This document shows, piece after piece, positions 1 through 8,150 of a DNA stretch of 64,000 nt. The notes under the pieces were generated by a model, which was not told where the DNA came from, made no database searches, and saw nothing but the letters and a program-made list of their open reading frames with translations. The stretch is from SB11 sp943370295. Lineage in GTDB: Bacteria; Bacteroidota; Bacteroidia; UBA8524. The DNA lies in the NCBI GenBank assembly GCA_943370295.1, contig CALRQL020000017.1, forward strand, positions 1 through 64,000. The letters run 5' to 3'. The position numbers and the translations under genes are program-made. Numbering within the stretch: position 1 is the stretch's first letter; each line of letters opens with the position of its first letter.

Positions 1-567
1 TCCGTTTTTCTCGAAACAGTAGATTAGATGAACATTGTATAAATCAGCGAAGGCTACTGCCAATGCAGCGGCAATAGTATCGGCATTGGTATTAAGTAAT
101 TGTCCGTTGTTATTGTGTGTAATGGCAGATAAAACAGGAGTGAGACCGCCATTTAGCAAGGGTGCAAAGGCACTGGTGTTAATGCAGTCAATATCGCCGA
201 CAAACCCAAAGTCAATCTCTGGGTGCTTACGTTTATGGGCAGTAATGCAGTTGGCATCAGCACCGCTAAGACCAATGGCATTACATTGCAGCGACTGTAA
301 CTTGGCTACAATGTTTTTATTGGCAAGACCTGCGTACACCATCACTGCCACATCCAACATAGCAGCATCGGTAATGCGGCGACCGTTTACCATATTCACT
401 TCAATGCCTAATTTTTGGGCAACTTGGCTGGCAATTTTTCCCCCGCCGTGCACCAGAATTTTGTGACCTTTTAGCGAGGCAAAATCGGTTAAAAATTGGC
501 TCAAGGCGGTTTCATCGTCCACTACATTGCCACCTATTTTAACAGTATAAAGCGTTTCTTTATTCAT
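1..567 (-). CDS. argB: Acetylglutamate (N-acylglutamate) kinase, 3' end cut by window edge
   Basis: Reading the minus strand from an ATG at 567-565 gives 189 open codons that run off the left edge. The protein begins MNKETLYTVKIGGNVVDDE and carries the amino-acid-kinase glycine motif LVHGGGK, a VNGRRITD segment and a GLSGADAN segment, as in acetylglutamate kinases. It phosphorylates the gamma-carboxyl of N-acylglutamate, the second step of arginine synthesis, in the cytoplasm. The start overlaps the argF' stop by one base (TGATG), so the two are translationally coupled in the same operon. The missing part is the C-terminal third. A plus-strand reading frame over the same bases is a shadow. 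I am confident in the family; whether the acyl group is acetyl or succinyl is undecided. Confidence 0.93.
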   Translation of the reverse strand, partial: MNKETLYTVKIGGNVVDDETALSQFLTDFASLKGHKILVHGGGKIASQVAQKLGIEVNMVNGRRITDAAMLDVAVMVYAGLANKNIVAKLQSLQCNAIGLSGADANCITAHKRKHPEIDFGFVGDIDCINTSAFAPLLNGGLTPVLSAITHNNNGQLLNTNADTIAAALAVAFADLYNVHLIYCFEKNG

Positions 568-1517
568 CACATTTGGGATAATAGTTGTTTTAGTACTGTT
601 TGGGCAGCAAACAGGCGGTTGTGTGCCTGTTGCAATACCAACGAGTTAGGCCCGTCTATTAATTCATCGCTTAGCTCAACGTTGCGGCGCACAGGCAGGC
701 AGTGCATTATTTTAGCTTGATTGCTGTGTTGTAAATGCTTTTCGGTCAGCATCCAGTTTTCAGCTTCGGTGATTGTTTTACCGTAATCGTGGTATCCCGA
801 CCAGTTTTTCACATACACAAAATCGGCAGCTTGCAGTGCCTCTTCTTGGTTTAATGTGATAAAGGCATTTGAAGTAAACGAAGTGTTTAGCTCAAAACCT
901 TCGGGGTGGGTGATAACAAAGTCAACATCAGTTTTGCCCATCCATTGTGCAAAGGAGTTGGCAACAGCCTGCGGCAAGGGTTTAATGTGCGGAGCCCAAG
1001 TAAGCACCACTTTGGGCTTGCGTTCAAGTTGCCAGTTTTCCTTTATGGTGATTAAATCGGCGAAACTTTGCAGCGGGTGTAATGTTGCTGATTCAAGACT
1101 TACCACAGGTACGCCGCAGTATTTTATAAACTTGTGCAGTAACACCTCGTTGTAGTCGTCTTCACGGTTTTTCAATGAAGGAAAACTGCGGATGCCGATA
1201 ATATCGCAATACAAACCCATCACTGCGGCGGCATCTTTAATGTGCTCAACCGTGGTACCGTTCATCACGGCACCTTCGTTCATCTCCAACGTCCAGCCGT
1301 CTTTATCAAAGTTCATTACCATTACCTCCATTCCTAAATTGGCAGCGGCCTTTTGGGTACTGAGGCGGGTACGCAGACTGGGGTTCATAAAAATAAGCCC
1401 CAAGGTTTTGTGCTTACCTAAATGGCTAAAAGCATAGGGCTGTTTTTTCAGTTCGATAGCTTCTTGCACCAATGCAGCTACATCGGGCACATCTTTTACA
1501 CTGATAAATTGCTTCAT
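567..1517 (-). CDS. argF': N-acylornithine carbamoyltransferase (ArgF' type)
   Basis: 316 aa, carbamoylates an N-acylated ornithine to N-acylcitrulline. The carbamoyl-phosphate loop SLRTRLST is at residues 47-54 (instead of STRT), HPLQSFADL at 147-155 and MHCLPVRRN at 271-279, with ETERG-like segment replaced by EMNEG. These are hallmarks of the Bacteroidota/Xanthomonas acylornithine branch rather than of ordinary ornithine carbamoyltransferases. At the position that aligns with the acetyl/succinyl switch (Pro90 in the B. fragilis succinylornithine enzyme, Glu92 in the Xanthomonas acetylornithine enzyme, both from memory) this protein has Val90 in TTVEHIKD, so substrate cannot be read off. 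The start overlaps the argD stop by four bases, the stop overlaps argB by one. Confidence 0.92.
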   Translation of the reverse strand: MKQFISVKDVPDVAALVQEAIELKKQPYAFSHLGKHKTLGLIFMNPSLRTRLSTQKAAANLGMEVMVMNFDKDGWTLEMNEGAVMNGTTVEHIKDAAAVMGLYCDIIGIRSFPSLKNREDDYNEVLLHKFIKYCGVPVVSLESATLHPLQSFADLITIKENWQLERKPKVVLTWAPHIKPLPQAVANSFAQWMGKTDVDFVITHPEGFELNTSFTSNAFITLNQEEALQAADFVYVKNWSGYHDYGKTITEAENWMLTEKHLQHSNQAKIMHCLPVRRNVELSDELIDGPNSLVLQQAHNRLFAAQTVLKQLLSQM

Positions 1518-2656
1518 GGCTGCGAGAGTGTATTAGGCAATACCTGATTAAAAGCAGCTATAAATATATCAGCATCGCTTTTTGAGAGATTGAGTGCAGG
1601 CAATATTCTCAGGGTGTTTTTATCTGACGATGAACCTGTGAAAATGCGGTGCTTAAACAGCAAATCGTTGCGCACAGGGGCACAGGGCGAGTGTAATTCA
1701 ACACCAATCATCAACCCTAAACTGCGTACTTCTTTCACAGCGGGATGGTTTTTAAAGGCATTTACAAAATACTCGCCTGTTTCAGCAGCTTGTTGTATAA
1801 GATTTTCTTCTTCTATCACATCCAATACGGCAATGGCAGCAGCACAAGCAAGGTAGTTACCGCCAAAGGTGGTGCCCAGCATACTGTATTTAGCTTTGAA
1901 TAAGGGATTGATAAGCACCCCTGCCACGGGGAAACCATTGCCCATGCCTTTGGCAACGGTAATAAGGTGGGGTTTTATGCCTGCGTGTTGGTGGGCGAAA
2001 AATTTACCCGAACGCCCGTAGCCCGATTGTACTTCATCCAAAATAAGGATAGCACCTGTTTGTTCGCACAAGGCTGACAGGTGTTGCAAAAATTCGGTGG
2101 TGGGTATTTGCACCCCGCCAACGCCTTGTATGCCTTCAATTATTACCGCGCAAACCTCATCGGTAATGTGTTGGACGGCGGCCTCTATATCATTGAAGGG
2201 CAGAATGGTGATATTTTCGGTTTGATTGACAGGAGCAACGATGGAAGCATCATCAGTAGCGGCTACTGCCAGCGAGGTACGCCCGTGAAACGACTTGCTA
2301 AAGGCAATGATTTTCTTACGACCATTATGGAACGATGCCAGCTTTAAAGCATTTTCGTTGGCTTCGGCACCCGAATTACAAAGAAAAAGGCTGTAATCTT
2401 CGTAGCCCGACAAACGGCCTAATTTTTCAGCCAGTTCAGCCTGCATAGGCATTTTTACGGCGTTGGAGTAAAAAGCAATCCCGTTTAATTGGTCGGTTAG
2501 CTTTTTCACATAATGCGGGTGCTTGTGCCCGATAGAAATTACGGCGTGCCCCCCGTACAAATCGAGGTAGCGGTTACCTTTATCGTCCCAAATGTAAGAG
2601 CCTTCGGCTTTTACAGGGGTTATATCAAACAGCGGATAAACGTCAAATAAGTTCAT
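1514..2656 (-). CDS. argD: N-acylornithine aminotransferase
   Basis: 380 aa class-III PLP aminotransferase. Visible landmarks are NSGAEANENALK (94-105), the PLP aspartate in LDEVQSGYGR (Asp207) and the Schiff-base lysine in VAKGMGNGFP (Lys236). It converts N-acylglutamate semialdehyde to N-acylornithine using glutamate. Length is a little short of the typical ~395-400 aa, mainly at the N-terminus, but all catalytic segments are present. It lies two bases downstream of argC and overlaps argF' by four bases, within the arg operon. Class-III aminotransferases are easily confused (ornithine, succinylornithine, GABA), but operon context decides for ArgD. Confidence 0.93.
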   Translation of the reverse strand: MNLFDVYPLFDITPVKAEGSYIWDDKGNRYLDLYGGHAVISIGHKHPHYVKKLTDQLNGIAFYSNAVKMPMQAELAEKLGRLSGYEDYSLFLCNSGAEANENALKLASFHNGRKKIIAFSKSFHGRTSLAVAATDDASIVAPVNQTENITILPFNDIEAAVQHITDEVCAVIIEGIQGVGGVQIPTTEFLQHLSALCEQTGAILILDEVQSGYGRSGKFFAHQHAGIKPHLITVAKGMGNGFPVAGVLINPLFKAKYSMLGTTFGGNYLACAAAIAVLDVIEEENLIQQAAETGEYFVNAFKNHPAVKEVRSLGLMIGVELHSPCAPVRNDLLFKHRIFTGSSSDKNTLRILPALNLSKSDADIFIAAFNQVLPNTLSQP

Positions 2657-2658
2657 GG

Positions 2659-3639
2659 TTAAAATGCTACGGGTTTAAGTTTTAGTCCTGCGGTTTCTTC
2701 CAAACCAAAAACAAGGTTCATGTTTTGCACGGCTTGTCCTGATGCTCCTTTCAGCAGGTTATCAATAATGCCGGTTACCATCAGCATATTGCCGTGTTTT
2801 TCTATATGCAACAGGCATTTGTTGGTGTTTACCACCTGTTTCAAATCAACAGATTGCAAACTAATGTGCACAAAAGGATGGTTTTTGTAAAACTCAGCGT
2901 ACAAAAGCAAAGCCTCGTCAATAGTCATATTGCTGTGGGTATAAGCAACGGAATGAATACCGCGCGTAAAATTGCCCCGTTGGGGAACAAAGTTTAACGG
3001 AGCCTTGAATGAAGGCTGAAACTGTAAAAGGCTCTCGCCAATTTCGTTTAAGTGTTGGTGTTCAAAAGCTTTATACACCGAAAGATTGTTGGCCCTCCAG
3101 CTAAAATGGCTTGTAGTACTTGGCGATTGTCCCGCACCCGTTGAGCCTGTTGTTGCATTAATGTGAATATCGGTTTGCAGCAAGTCTGCTTTAGCCAGAG
3201 GCAGTAACGCCAGTTGTATGCACGTAGCAAAGCAACCGGGGTTGGCAACGTTGTAGTTACCGCTGCTTATTGGGTCACGGTTCAGTTCAGGCAGCCCGTA
3301 TATCCACTTATCGGCGGCGTTTTCCCTTAGCCTGAAATCCTGACTTAAATCTATAATTCTTATGTGCGGGGGGATAGCATACGCTTCTAAAAACCTTTTA
3401 CTGTCTCCATGCCCCATGCACAGAAACAATACGTCAATATCGTGGCTTAACTCACTGGCAAAAAGCAAATTAGTATCGCCCAATAAATCAGTATGTACAT
3501 GATAAATAGGCTTACCTGCATTGCTGTTGCTGTGGGCAAACACAATTTCTACGTTGGGGTGCAACAACAGTAAACGCAGCAATTCGCCACCTGTATATCC
3601 TGCCGCCCCTGCAATGCCTGCTTTAATCGTCTTTTCCAT
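2659..3639 (-). CDS. argC: N-acyl-gamma-glutamyl-phosphate reductase
   Basis: 326 aa. NADPH-dependent reduction of N-acylglutamyl phosphate to the semialdehyde. The N-terminal Rossmann segment AGAAGYTGGELLRLL (10-24) and the catalytic cysteine in NPGCFAT (Cys136) are clear, and LSQDFRLR (98-105) is the usual ArgC motif. The start lies 17 bases inside the end of argG, implying tight coupling. Length and motifs are those of the shorter, type-1 ArgC group. Nothing looks broken. Confidence 0.95.
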   Translation of the reverse strand: MEKTIKAGIAGAAGYTGGELLRLLLLHPNVEIVFAHSNSNAGKPIYHVHTDLLGDTNLLFASELSHDIDVLFLCMGHGDSKRFLEAYAIPPHIRIIDLSQDFRLRENAADKWIYGLPELNRDPISSGNYNVANPGCFATCIQLALLPLAKADLLQTDIHINATTGSTGAGQSPSTTSHFSWRANNLSVYKAFEHQHLNEIGESLLQFQPSFKAPLNFVPQRGNFTRGIHSVAYTHSNMTIDEALLLYAEFYKNHPFVHISLQSVDLKQVVNTNKCLLHIEKHGNMLMVTGIIDNLLKGASGQAVQNMNLVFGLEETAGLKLKPVAF

Positions 3640-4813
3640 TTACTTGTTGATATATAGCTACCTGATTTCCAAAAATTTTGGCAAAGCCTTTCACGTCATC
3701 GCCTGTCCAAGCATTATTCATCTCGCCGTAGCTGCCAAATTTGGCAGCCATTAAATCGTGGGCAGATTGTATGCCGTTAATGGTAAACCTGTGCGGGTGC
3801 AGGGTTACAAACACATCACCACTAACAGTTTGCTGGGTATTTTGCATAAACACTTCCATATCTCGCATGGTTGGGTCAAGGTACTGGCCTTCGTGCATCC
3901 AGTTACCGTACCAAGCCGCCAGTTGGTCTTTCCAATACAGTTGCCATTTGGTAAGCGTATGTTTTTCAAGCGCGTGGTGCGCTTTGATAATTATTAGTGG
4001 GGCAGCTGCCTCAAACCCTACGCGGCCTTTAATGCCTATAATGGTATCGCCTACATGTATATCGCGACCGATGGCATAGCCAGCAGCCAGTTCTTCCAGC
4101 TTTAGTATTGCTTCAACGGGTGAATAAGTAGTACCGTTAATACCTGTTAACTCGCCTTTTTCAAAATAAAGGGTAAGGTTTGCAGGCTCTGATTTTGTAA
4201 GCGGGGTTGGGTAAGCCTCTTCGGGCAATGGTTGGTGCGATGTTAGGGTTTCCTTCCCTCCTACCGAAGTACCCCACAACCCTTTATTAATGCTATACAC
4301 GGCTTTCTCAAAATTCATCGCTACGCCGTGCTGCTTCAAAAAGGTTATCTCTTCCTCACGCGATAGTTTGTTATCGCGTATAGGTGTTATGATTTTAATT
4401 TCGGGTGCAAGTATATTAAATACCATATCAAACCTCACTTGGTCGTTACCGGCCCCCGTACTGCCGTGTACAATGCAGTCGGCACCAATTTGCTTAGCGT
4501 ACTCAGCAATGGCTATGGCCTGCACAATACGCTCGGCACTTACCGATAGTGGGTAGGTATTATTTTTAAGTATGTTGCCAAACACCAAAAAACGAATCAC
4601 TTTGTTGTAAAAGTTTTCGCGTTCATCCAGGCAAGTGTATGTAGCCACGCCTAATTTGAGGGCATGGTTTTCAATCGTTGCTACTTCATCGGTATCAAAA
4701 CCGCCTGTATTTACGGTAGCGGCGTGTACTTCGTAGCCTAATACTTTAGTAAGATAAACGGCGCAATAGGTGGTATCAAGCCCTCCACTAAAGGCCAAAA
4801 CTGCTTTTTTCAT
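3623..4813 (-). CDS. argG: Argininosuccinate synthase
   Basis: 396 aa. Joins citrulline and aspartate at the cost of ATP to AMP. The PP-loop reads FSGGLDTT (8-15), where most ArgG proteins have YSGGLDTS, and the later nucleotide segment reads HGSTGAGNDQVRFD. Both are the variants I associate with the Bacteroidota branch of ArgG. It follows the GNAT gene by two bases and overlaps argC by 17 bases. The placement of a late-pathway gene first among the arg enzymes is common in this phylum. Intact in length and frame. Confidence 0.94.
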   Translation of the reverse strand: MKKAVLAFSGGLDTTYCAVYLTKVLGYEVHAATVNTGGFDTDEVATIENHALKLGVATYTCLDERENFYNKVIRFLVFGNILKNNTYPLSVSAERIVQAIAIAEYAKQIGADCIVHGSTGAGNDQVRFDMVFNILAPEIKIITPIRDNKLSREEEITFLKQHGVAMNFEKAVYSINKGLWGTSVGGKETLTSHQPLPEEAYPTPLTKSEPANLTLYFEKGELTGINGTTYSPVEAILKLEELAAGYAIGRDIHVGDTIIGIKGRVGFEAAAPLIIIKAHHALEKHTLTKWQLYWKDQLAAWYGNWMHEGQYLDPTMRDMEVFMQNTQQTVSGDVFVTLHPHRFTINGIQSAHDLMAAKFGSYGEMNNAWTGDDVKGFAKIFGNQVAIYQQVNGKDD

Positions 4814-4815
4814 TG

Positions 4816-5487
4816 TTAGTAAAGGGATGTTTTTTTATTCTGGTCTTTTAATTGTTTCAAGAAACTCCAGCGTTTTAGCCTTGTTAGCCGTTCGTAAAGT
4901 TTTGATTGTTTGGCAAACTCCCACATCTTGCGCTTACCGCGTTTTTTGTCTTCGGGGTTATATAGCATAGCCGTGCAAAGGCAGTTTTTACGCTCCTTGC
5001 TCATCAGTATTTCATAGTTCACACAGCTTTGGCAACCTTTCCAAAACGCCTCGTCGTCAGTCAGTTCAGAGTAGGTAACGGGTACATAGCCCAGTTCAGA
5101 GTTTATCTTCATTACCGCCAAACCGGTAGTAAGGCCAAAGATTTTTGCATCGGGGTATTTTTTGCGCGAAAGCTCAAAAATTCGCTCCTTTATCTCCCTT
5201 GCCAATCCGCTTTTTCGGTGTTCGGGAGCAACTATTAAACCTGAGTTGGCCACAAACTTGCCGTGTCCCCAAGTCTCTATATAGCAAAAGCCTGCCCATT
5301 CGCCTTTTTTTGTAAATGCGATTACGGCTTTCCCTTCGGTCATTTTCAGATGCAGGTATTCAGGTGTACGTTTGGCTATTCCGGTACCCCTTGCTTTGGC
5401 CGATGCGGCCATTTCATCGCAAATTTGTTTTGCAAAGTGTGCATGGCGTTCCTCTGCCACACACACCACAAAGTCTTTTTTGTGCAT
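4816..5487 (-). CDS. GNAT acyltransferase heading the arginine operon, probable N-acylglutamate synthase
   Basis: 223 aa from the ATG at 5487-5485 (MHKKDFVVCVAEERHA); an upstream TTG at 5541 would add 18 residues of poor composition. The GNAT acetyl-CoA loop is seen in the stretch NSGLIVAPEHRKSGLA, preceded by GFCYIETWGHGKFV. The C-terminal third holds a cysteine-rich segment (FWKGCQSCVNYEIL, KNCLCTAML) that could bind a metal; that is an inference. Bacteroidota lack a classical ArgA in many genomes, and this GNAT family sits at the head of arg clusters, so N-acylation of glutamate (first pathway step) is the natural role. Acetyl versus succinyl donor is not visible. It is the first gene of the operon, two bases before argG. 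Confidence 0.75.
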   Translation of the reverse strand: MHKKDFVVCVAEERHAHFAKQICDEMAASAKARGTGIAKRTPEYLHLKMTEGKAVIAFTKKGEWAGFCYIETWGHGKFVANSGLIVAPEHRKSGLAREIKERIFELSRKKYPDAKIFGLTTGLAVMKINSELGYVPVTYSELTDDEAFWKGCQSCVNYEILMSKERKNCLCTAMLYNPEDKKRGKRKMWEFAKQSKLYERLTRLKRWSFLKQLKDQNKKTSLY

Positions 5488-5581
5488 GTAATATGTCCAT
5501 GCCCTGTTGTGTGCAAGCCAAAAAATGCATAGCACAGCCAAGGCCGTTAAAATTTTTTAAAATGTATGTTTTGAAATATTA

Positions 5582-5742
5582 GTCCCCGAGCGTAACGGGG
5601 CAAGAAGAAGTACCTTACGCTATCAGCGTCGGGAAATGTAAGCTATTCGGCTTTGAACAAAAACTACTCCTGAGGGAATAGAAAACAAGGATAGCAGAGC
5701 CCTAAAAGATGCAGGACTGCTAAACATAAAAGTGAACTTGTT
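5582..5742. other. GC-richer hairpin-bearing block upstream of the arg operon, unassigned
   Basis: This ~160-base block is less AT-rich than what follows it and contains compact stem-loops: CCCCG/CGGGG at 5584-5588 and 5596-5600, and ACGCT/AGCGT at 5617-5621 and 5625-5629. It carries no open frame of note. It sits 95-255 bases upstream of the first arg operon start, so it could be a leader RNA on the minus strand, a small RNA, or the edge of a decayed element. I do not recognise the family. Confidence 0.3.
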
Positions 5743-7046
5743 TTTTTTCATTTTTTAATATGAATGTGTAATGCTTACTGAGGCATCTAAAAATCAGGGC
5801 GCGAATATAATGGTTCTGAGATATGATTTGTGATGTTTTATGAATTTAATTGTAGAACTTTTATTCCTTGTAAGTATCATAAAGCTGTAACAACTTAATT
5901 GGCTTTCTAACCATCAAAAGAATCTTTTATTTAAACTGATTTTTGTCAAAGACGCACCTTGTTTCGCAGACTATGATTAAACTAATTACATGGGGTTGAG
6001 CAAAAAAGCTCTTAACTATGTGTAAGCATAATATTAGTAGTGGAGCTGACGAACAAATTGTAAAACCAGTTGTAAATTGCATTATAGACTATGTAAGAGT
6101 AACGCTTAGCCCCAACTCAGCAATGGTAAAGAAGCAAAAAGAAACTTCAATAAATATTGAGGCTACTTTACTTAATTAAATGTAATGAGCTTATAGGTAG
6201 TGCCGTCAACTACCTTCTACAAGGTAAGTGTCTGATGATAATCGATTTGCATAAAATATGTATTGATCAACTTTTTAGGGGTTCCGATCAATACACTGGT
6301 GCTCGACATGCCCCATATAAATTCTAATATTCTTTGCAGCCTGGTCTTATCTACCAGTTAATTATATGCTTCTTTAAATAAATGCCTACACCTGCTCATT
6401 AAACAGCACTGGTTTCCCTGTTCGACATGATACAGACCCAAAGCGGTTTCTACTCTTCAGAATGCGAAGACGGTAATACGCTACATAAAAATCAAAGATT
6501 TCTGCCAGATGAAGTTAGGACTTACTGACTCTGAAAATAACAGGTATAAAAATTTTAGGTTATAAATTGGGATGAAAAAGCTATTTTTTATACTTCGTAA
6601 CCCGTAAACAATTAAGCCCTTACGCGGCAAGGGATTTATTGTTTTTCAAGTTTTAATGTTGTCACCAGTGACGGTTTGTAGCCCGAACAAGCAGATTATC
6701 GTGCTATATAAGTCATTTTGTGAAAAAATCCGCATGGTGAATATGGATATCTTGTCCGTTTTTTAATTGTAAGAAAAGACAAACAGTTTCTGACAACCAT
6801 AGTGCCTGTTTCTATGCAATAAAATGATCTACCGGGGCGAATGTAGTTGAAAGCACAAACCTCCTAGATCAGCTAAACCAGAATTACAATTGCCTCGTTG
6901 TTGAGAGCATATTTTAAATCATATTAAACCAAACAAACTTTTAATATTTCCAAATTTTCTTTAATTCTCACTCAACTTAAAGATACAAACAACTATTTGC
7001 TTTACAAGAGGTAATTTATAACTACCCAACAGTATCTCCTTGGCTC
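5743..7046. other. Gene-poor AT-rich gap, probably decayed accessory DNA
   Basis: About 1.3 kb with no convincing gene on either strand. There is a 53-codon plus-strand frame at 6018-6179 (starting MCKHNISSGADEQ) that is too short and isolated to call. Fragments around 6236-6330 and 6440-6530 read for 20-30 codons in one frame, then break, as decayed coding sequence would. A short stem CCCTT/AAGGG lies at about 6618-6634. The 9-mer gtaacccgt at 6597-6605 also occurs in the island repeat at 16948-16956. No integrase or transposase is recognisable. Confidence 0.4.
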
Positions 7047-8150
7047 TTATTTAGACTTCTTCCAATAATTAACAAATACATCTGTTAAGCGTGCAAATAT
7101 GGTTTTCTTTTGAGTAATAATCTCAGCTGTGCCTTGCATTTCTGGCAGATAAGAAATCTCTTTATTTGTCGATGTAATTAACGGGTTGGGAACTTTTGCT
7201 GTAATAATATAGTTACTTTGTGTTTCATTAACTGTGGGTACAACCGACATTGACATTACAATAGCTTCTATAAAGCCAAATTCATTCTCAGGATAACTTG
7301 TTAGCACTACACGAACCTTCTGCCCTTGTTTAATCTTTGCAGCTCCTGCTATTGGTATGATTATTTGGCATATAACTTCATCATCATCGGATAGAATTTT
7401 ACAAAACTCTTCCCCTACTTTTAATTCTTGGCTCGCTATTCTGGACGTTTGAAAACTAACCATACCACTGGTAGGGGCTTTTAGTAAATTTCTGTCTTTC
7501 CACGTTGCGATAGCATTTTTAAGGCGTTCAAGCTGTGTTATGATAAGCCAAGCTCTATCATAAAGTTTATTATTTCCATTCCCATTCAATACTTTTGAAA
7601 GTGGAATTTTTTCCTCATTTATTTCCCTAAAATTTTTAAGAGCATTAATATACGATGAAAAGGGAAGTGTAAGTTCACCAAGGTGATCGAACCTATGCTT
7701 GTACTCAAGCCAAAAATCGTAGTTAAGGGCATCGGGGGCAACTGAATCATATAACAAACTATTGTTTTTAGTAACTATAGCTAAACCCTTTTGCATATTT
7801 AGTATAGAATCTATCCAAAATACAATTAAATAATCTGTGCGGTTTTTAAGTACAGCTAGGGGCTCATCTGTCTGTACTTTTATTTTATCTTCAACATAAA
7901 TTCTTTCAATTATACCTCCATTTCTAGATATTATTGAAATAGGCGGTTTCTTTGTTGTGAGTAATGCGCTGCCGCTTATCGTATCCGGGTATTGTATGAT
8001 TGTTGAAAGTGAAATTACAACTAAAATAAGAAATACTATGCCTCCACTACCCCATTTTATCATTTTACGGGGCATCCGTTGCATAATTTCATGTACCTCT
8101 TCGCTACGGATAGAGTTTTCGATATCTTCAGTATGTATTTTAGTTTCCAA
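7047..8150 (-). CDS. HlyD-type membrane fusion protein of a peptide exporter
   Basis: 367 aa. One membrane segment (about residues 34-54, after MPRKMIKWG) follows a cytoplasmic tail; the remainder is periplasmic with a biotinyl-lipoyl-like start (ISIISRNGGIIERIYVED) and a matching half near NLLKAPTSGMVSF. The central helical hairpin is short. It would bridge the ABC exporter immediately upstream to an outer-membrane channel, none of which is encoded nearby. The first codon is a TTG inside the end of the exporter gene (11-base overlap), which argues for coupled translation; the alternative ATG at 8084 would drop 22 cytoplasmic residues. Last gene of the peptide operon. Confidence 0.82.
   Translation of the reverse strand: METKIHTEDIENSIRSEEVHEIMQRMPRKMIKWGSGGIVFLILVVISLSTIIQYPDTISGSALLTTKKPPISIISRNGGIIERIYVEDKIKVQTDEPLAVLKNRTDYLIVFWIDSILNMQKGLAIVTKNNSLLYDSVAPDALNYDFWLEYKHRFDHLGELTLPFSSYINALKNFREINEEKIPLSKVLNGNGNNKLYDRAWLIITQLERLKNAIATWKDRNLLKAPTSGMVSFQTSRIASQELKVGEEFCKILSDDDEVICQIIIPIAGAAKIKQGQKVRVVLTSYPENEFGFIEAIVMSMSVVPTVNETQSNYIITAKVPNPLITSTNKEISYLPEMQGTAEIITQKKTIFARLTDVFVNYWKKSK

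Noticed and set aside
35..1437. Plus-strand open frames across argB and argF'
   Set aside because: They lie opposite clearly recognisable arg genes and show no family features.
6018..6179. 53-codon plus-strand frame starting MCKHNISSGADEQ
   Set aside because: Short, isolated, no promoter box or family resemblance; AT-rich DNA gives such frames by chance.
5543..7046. Transposase or integrase remnant
   Set aside because: No DDE, tyrosine or serine recombinase motif could be read in any frame, so I left it as decayed unassigned DNA.
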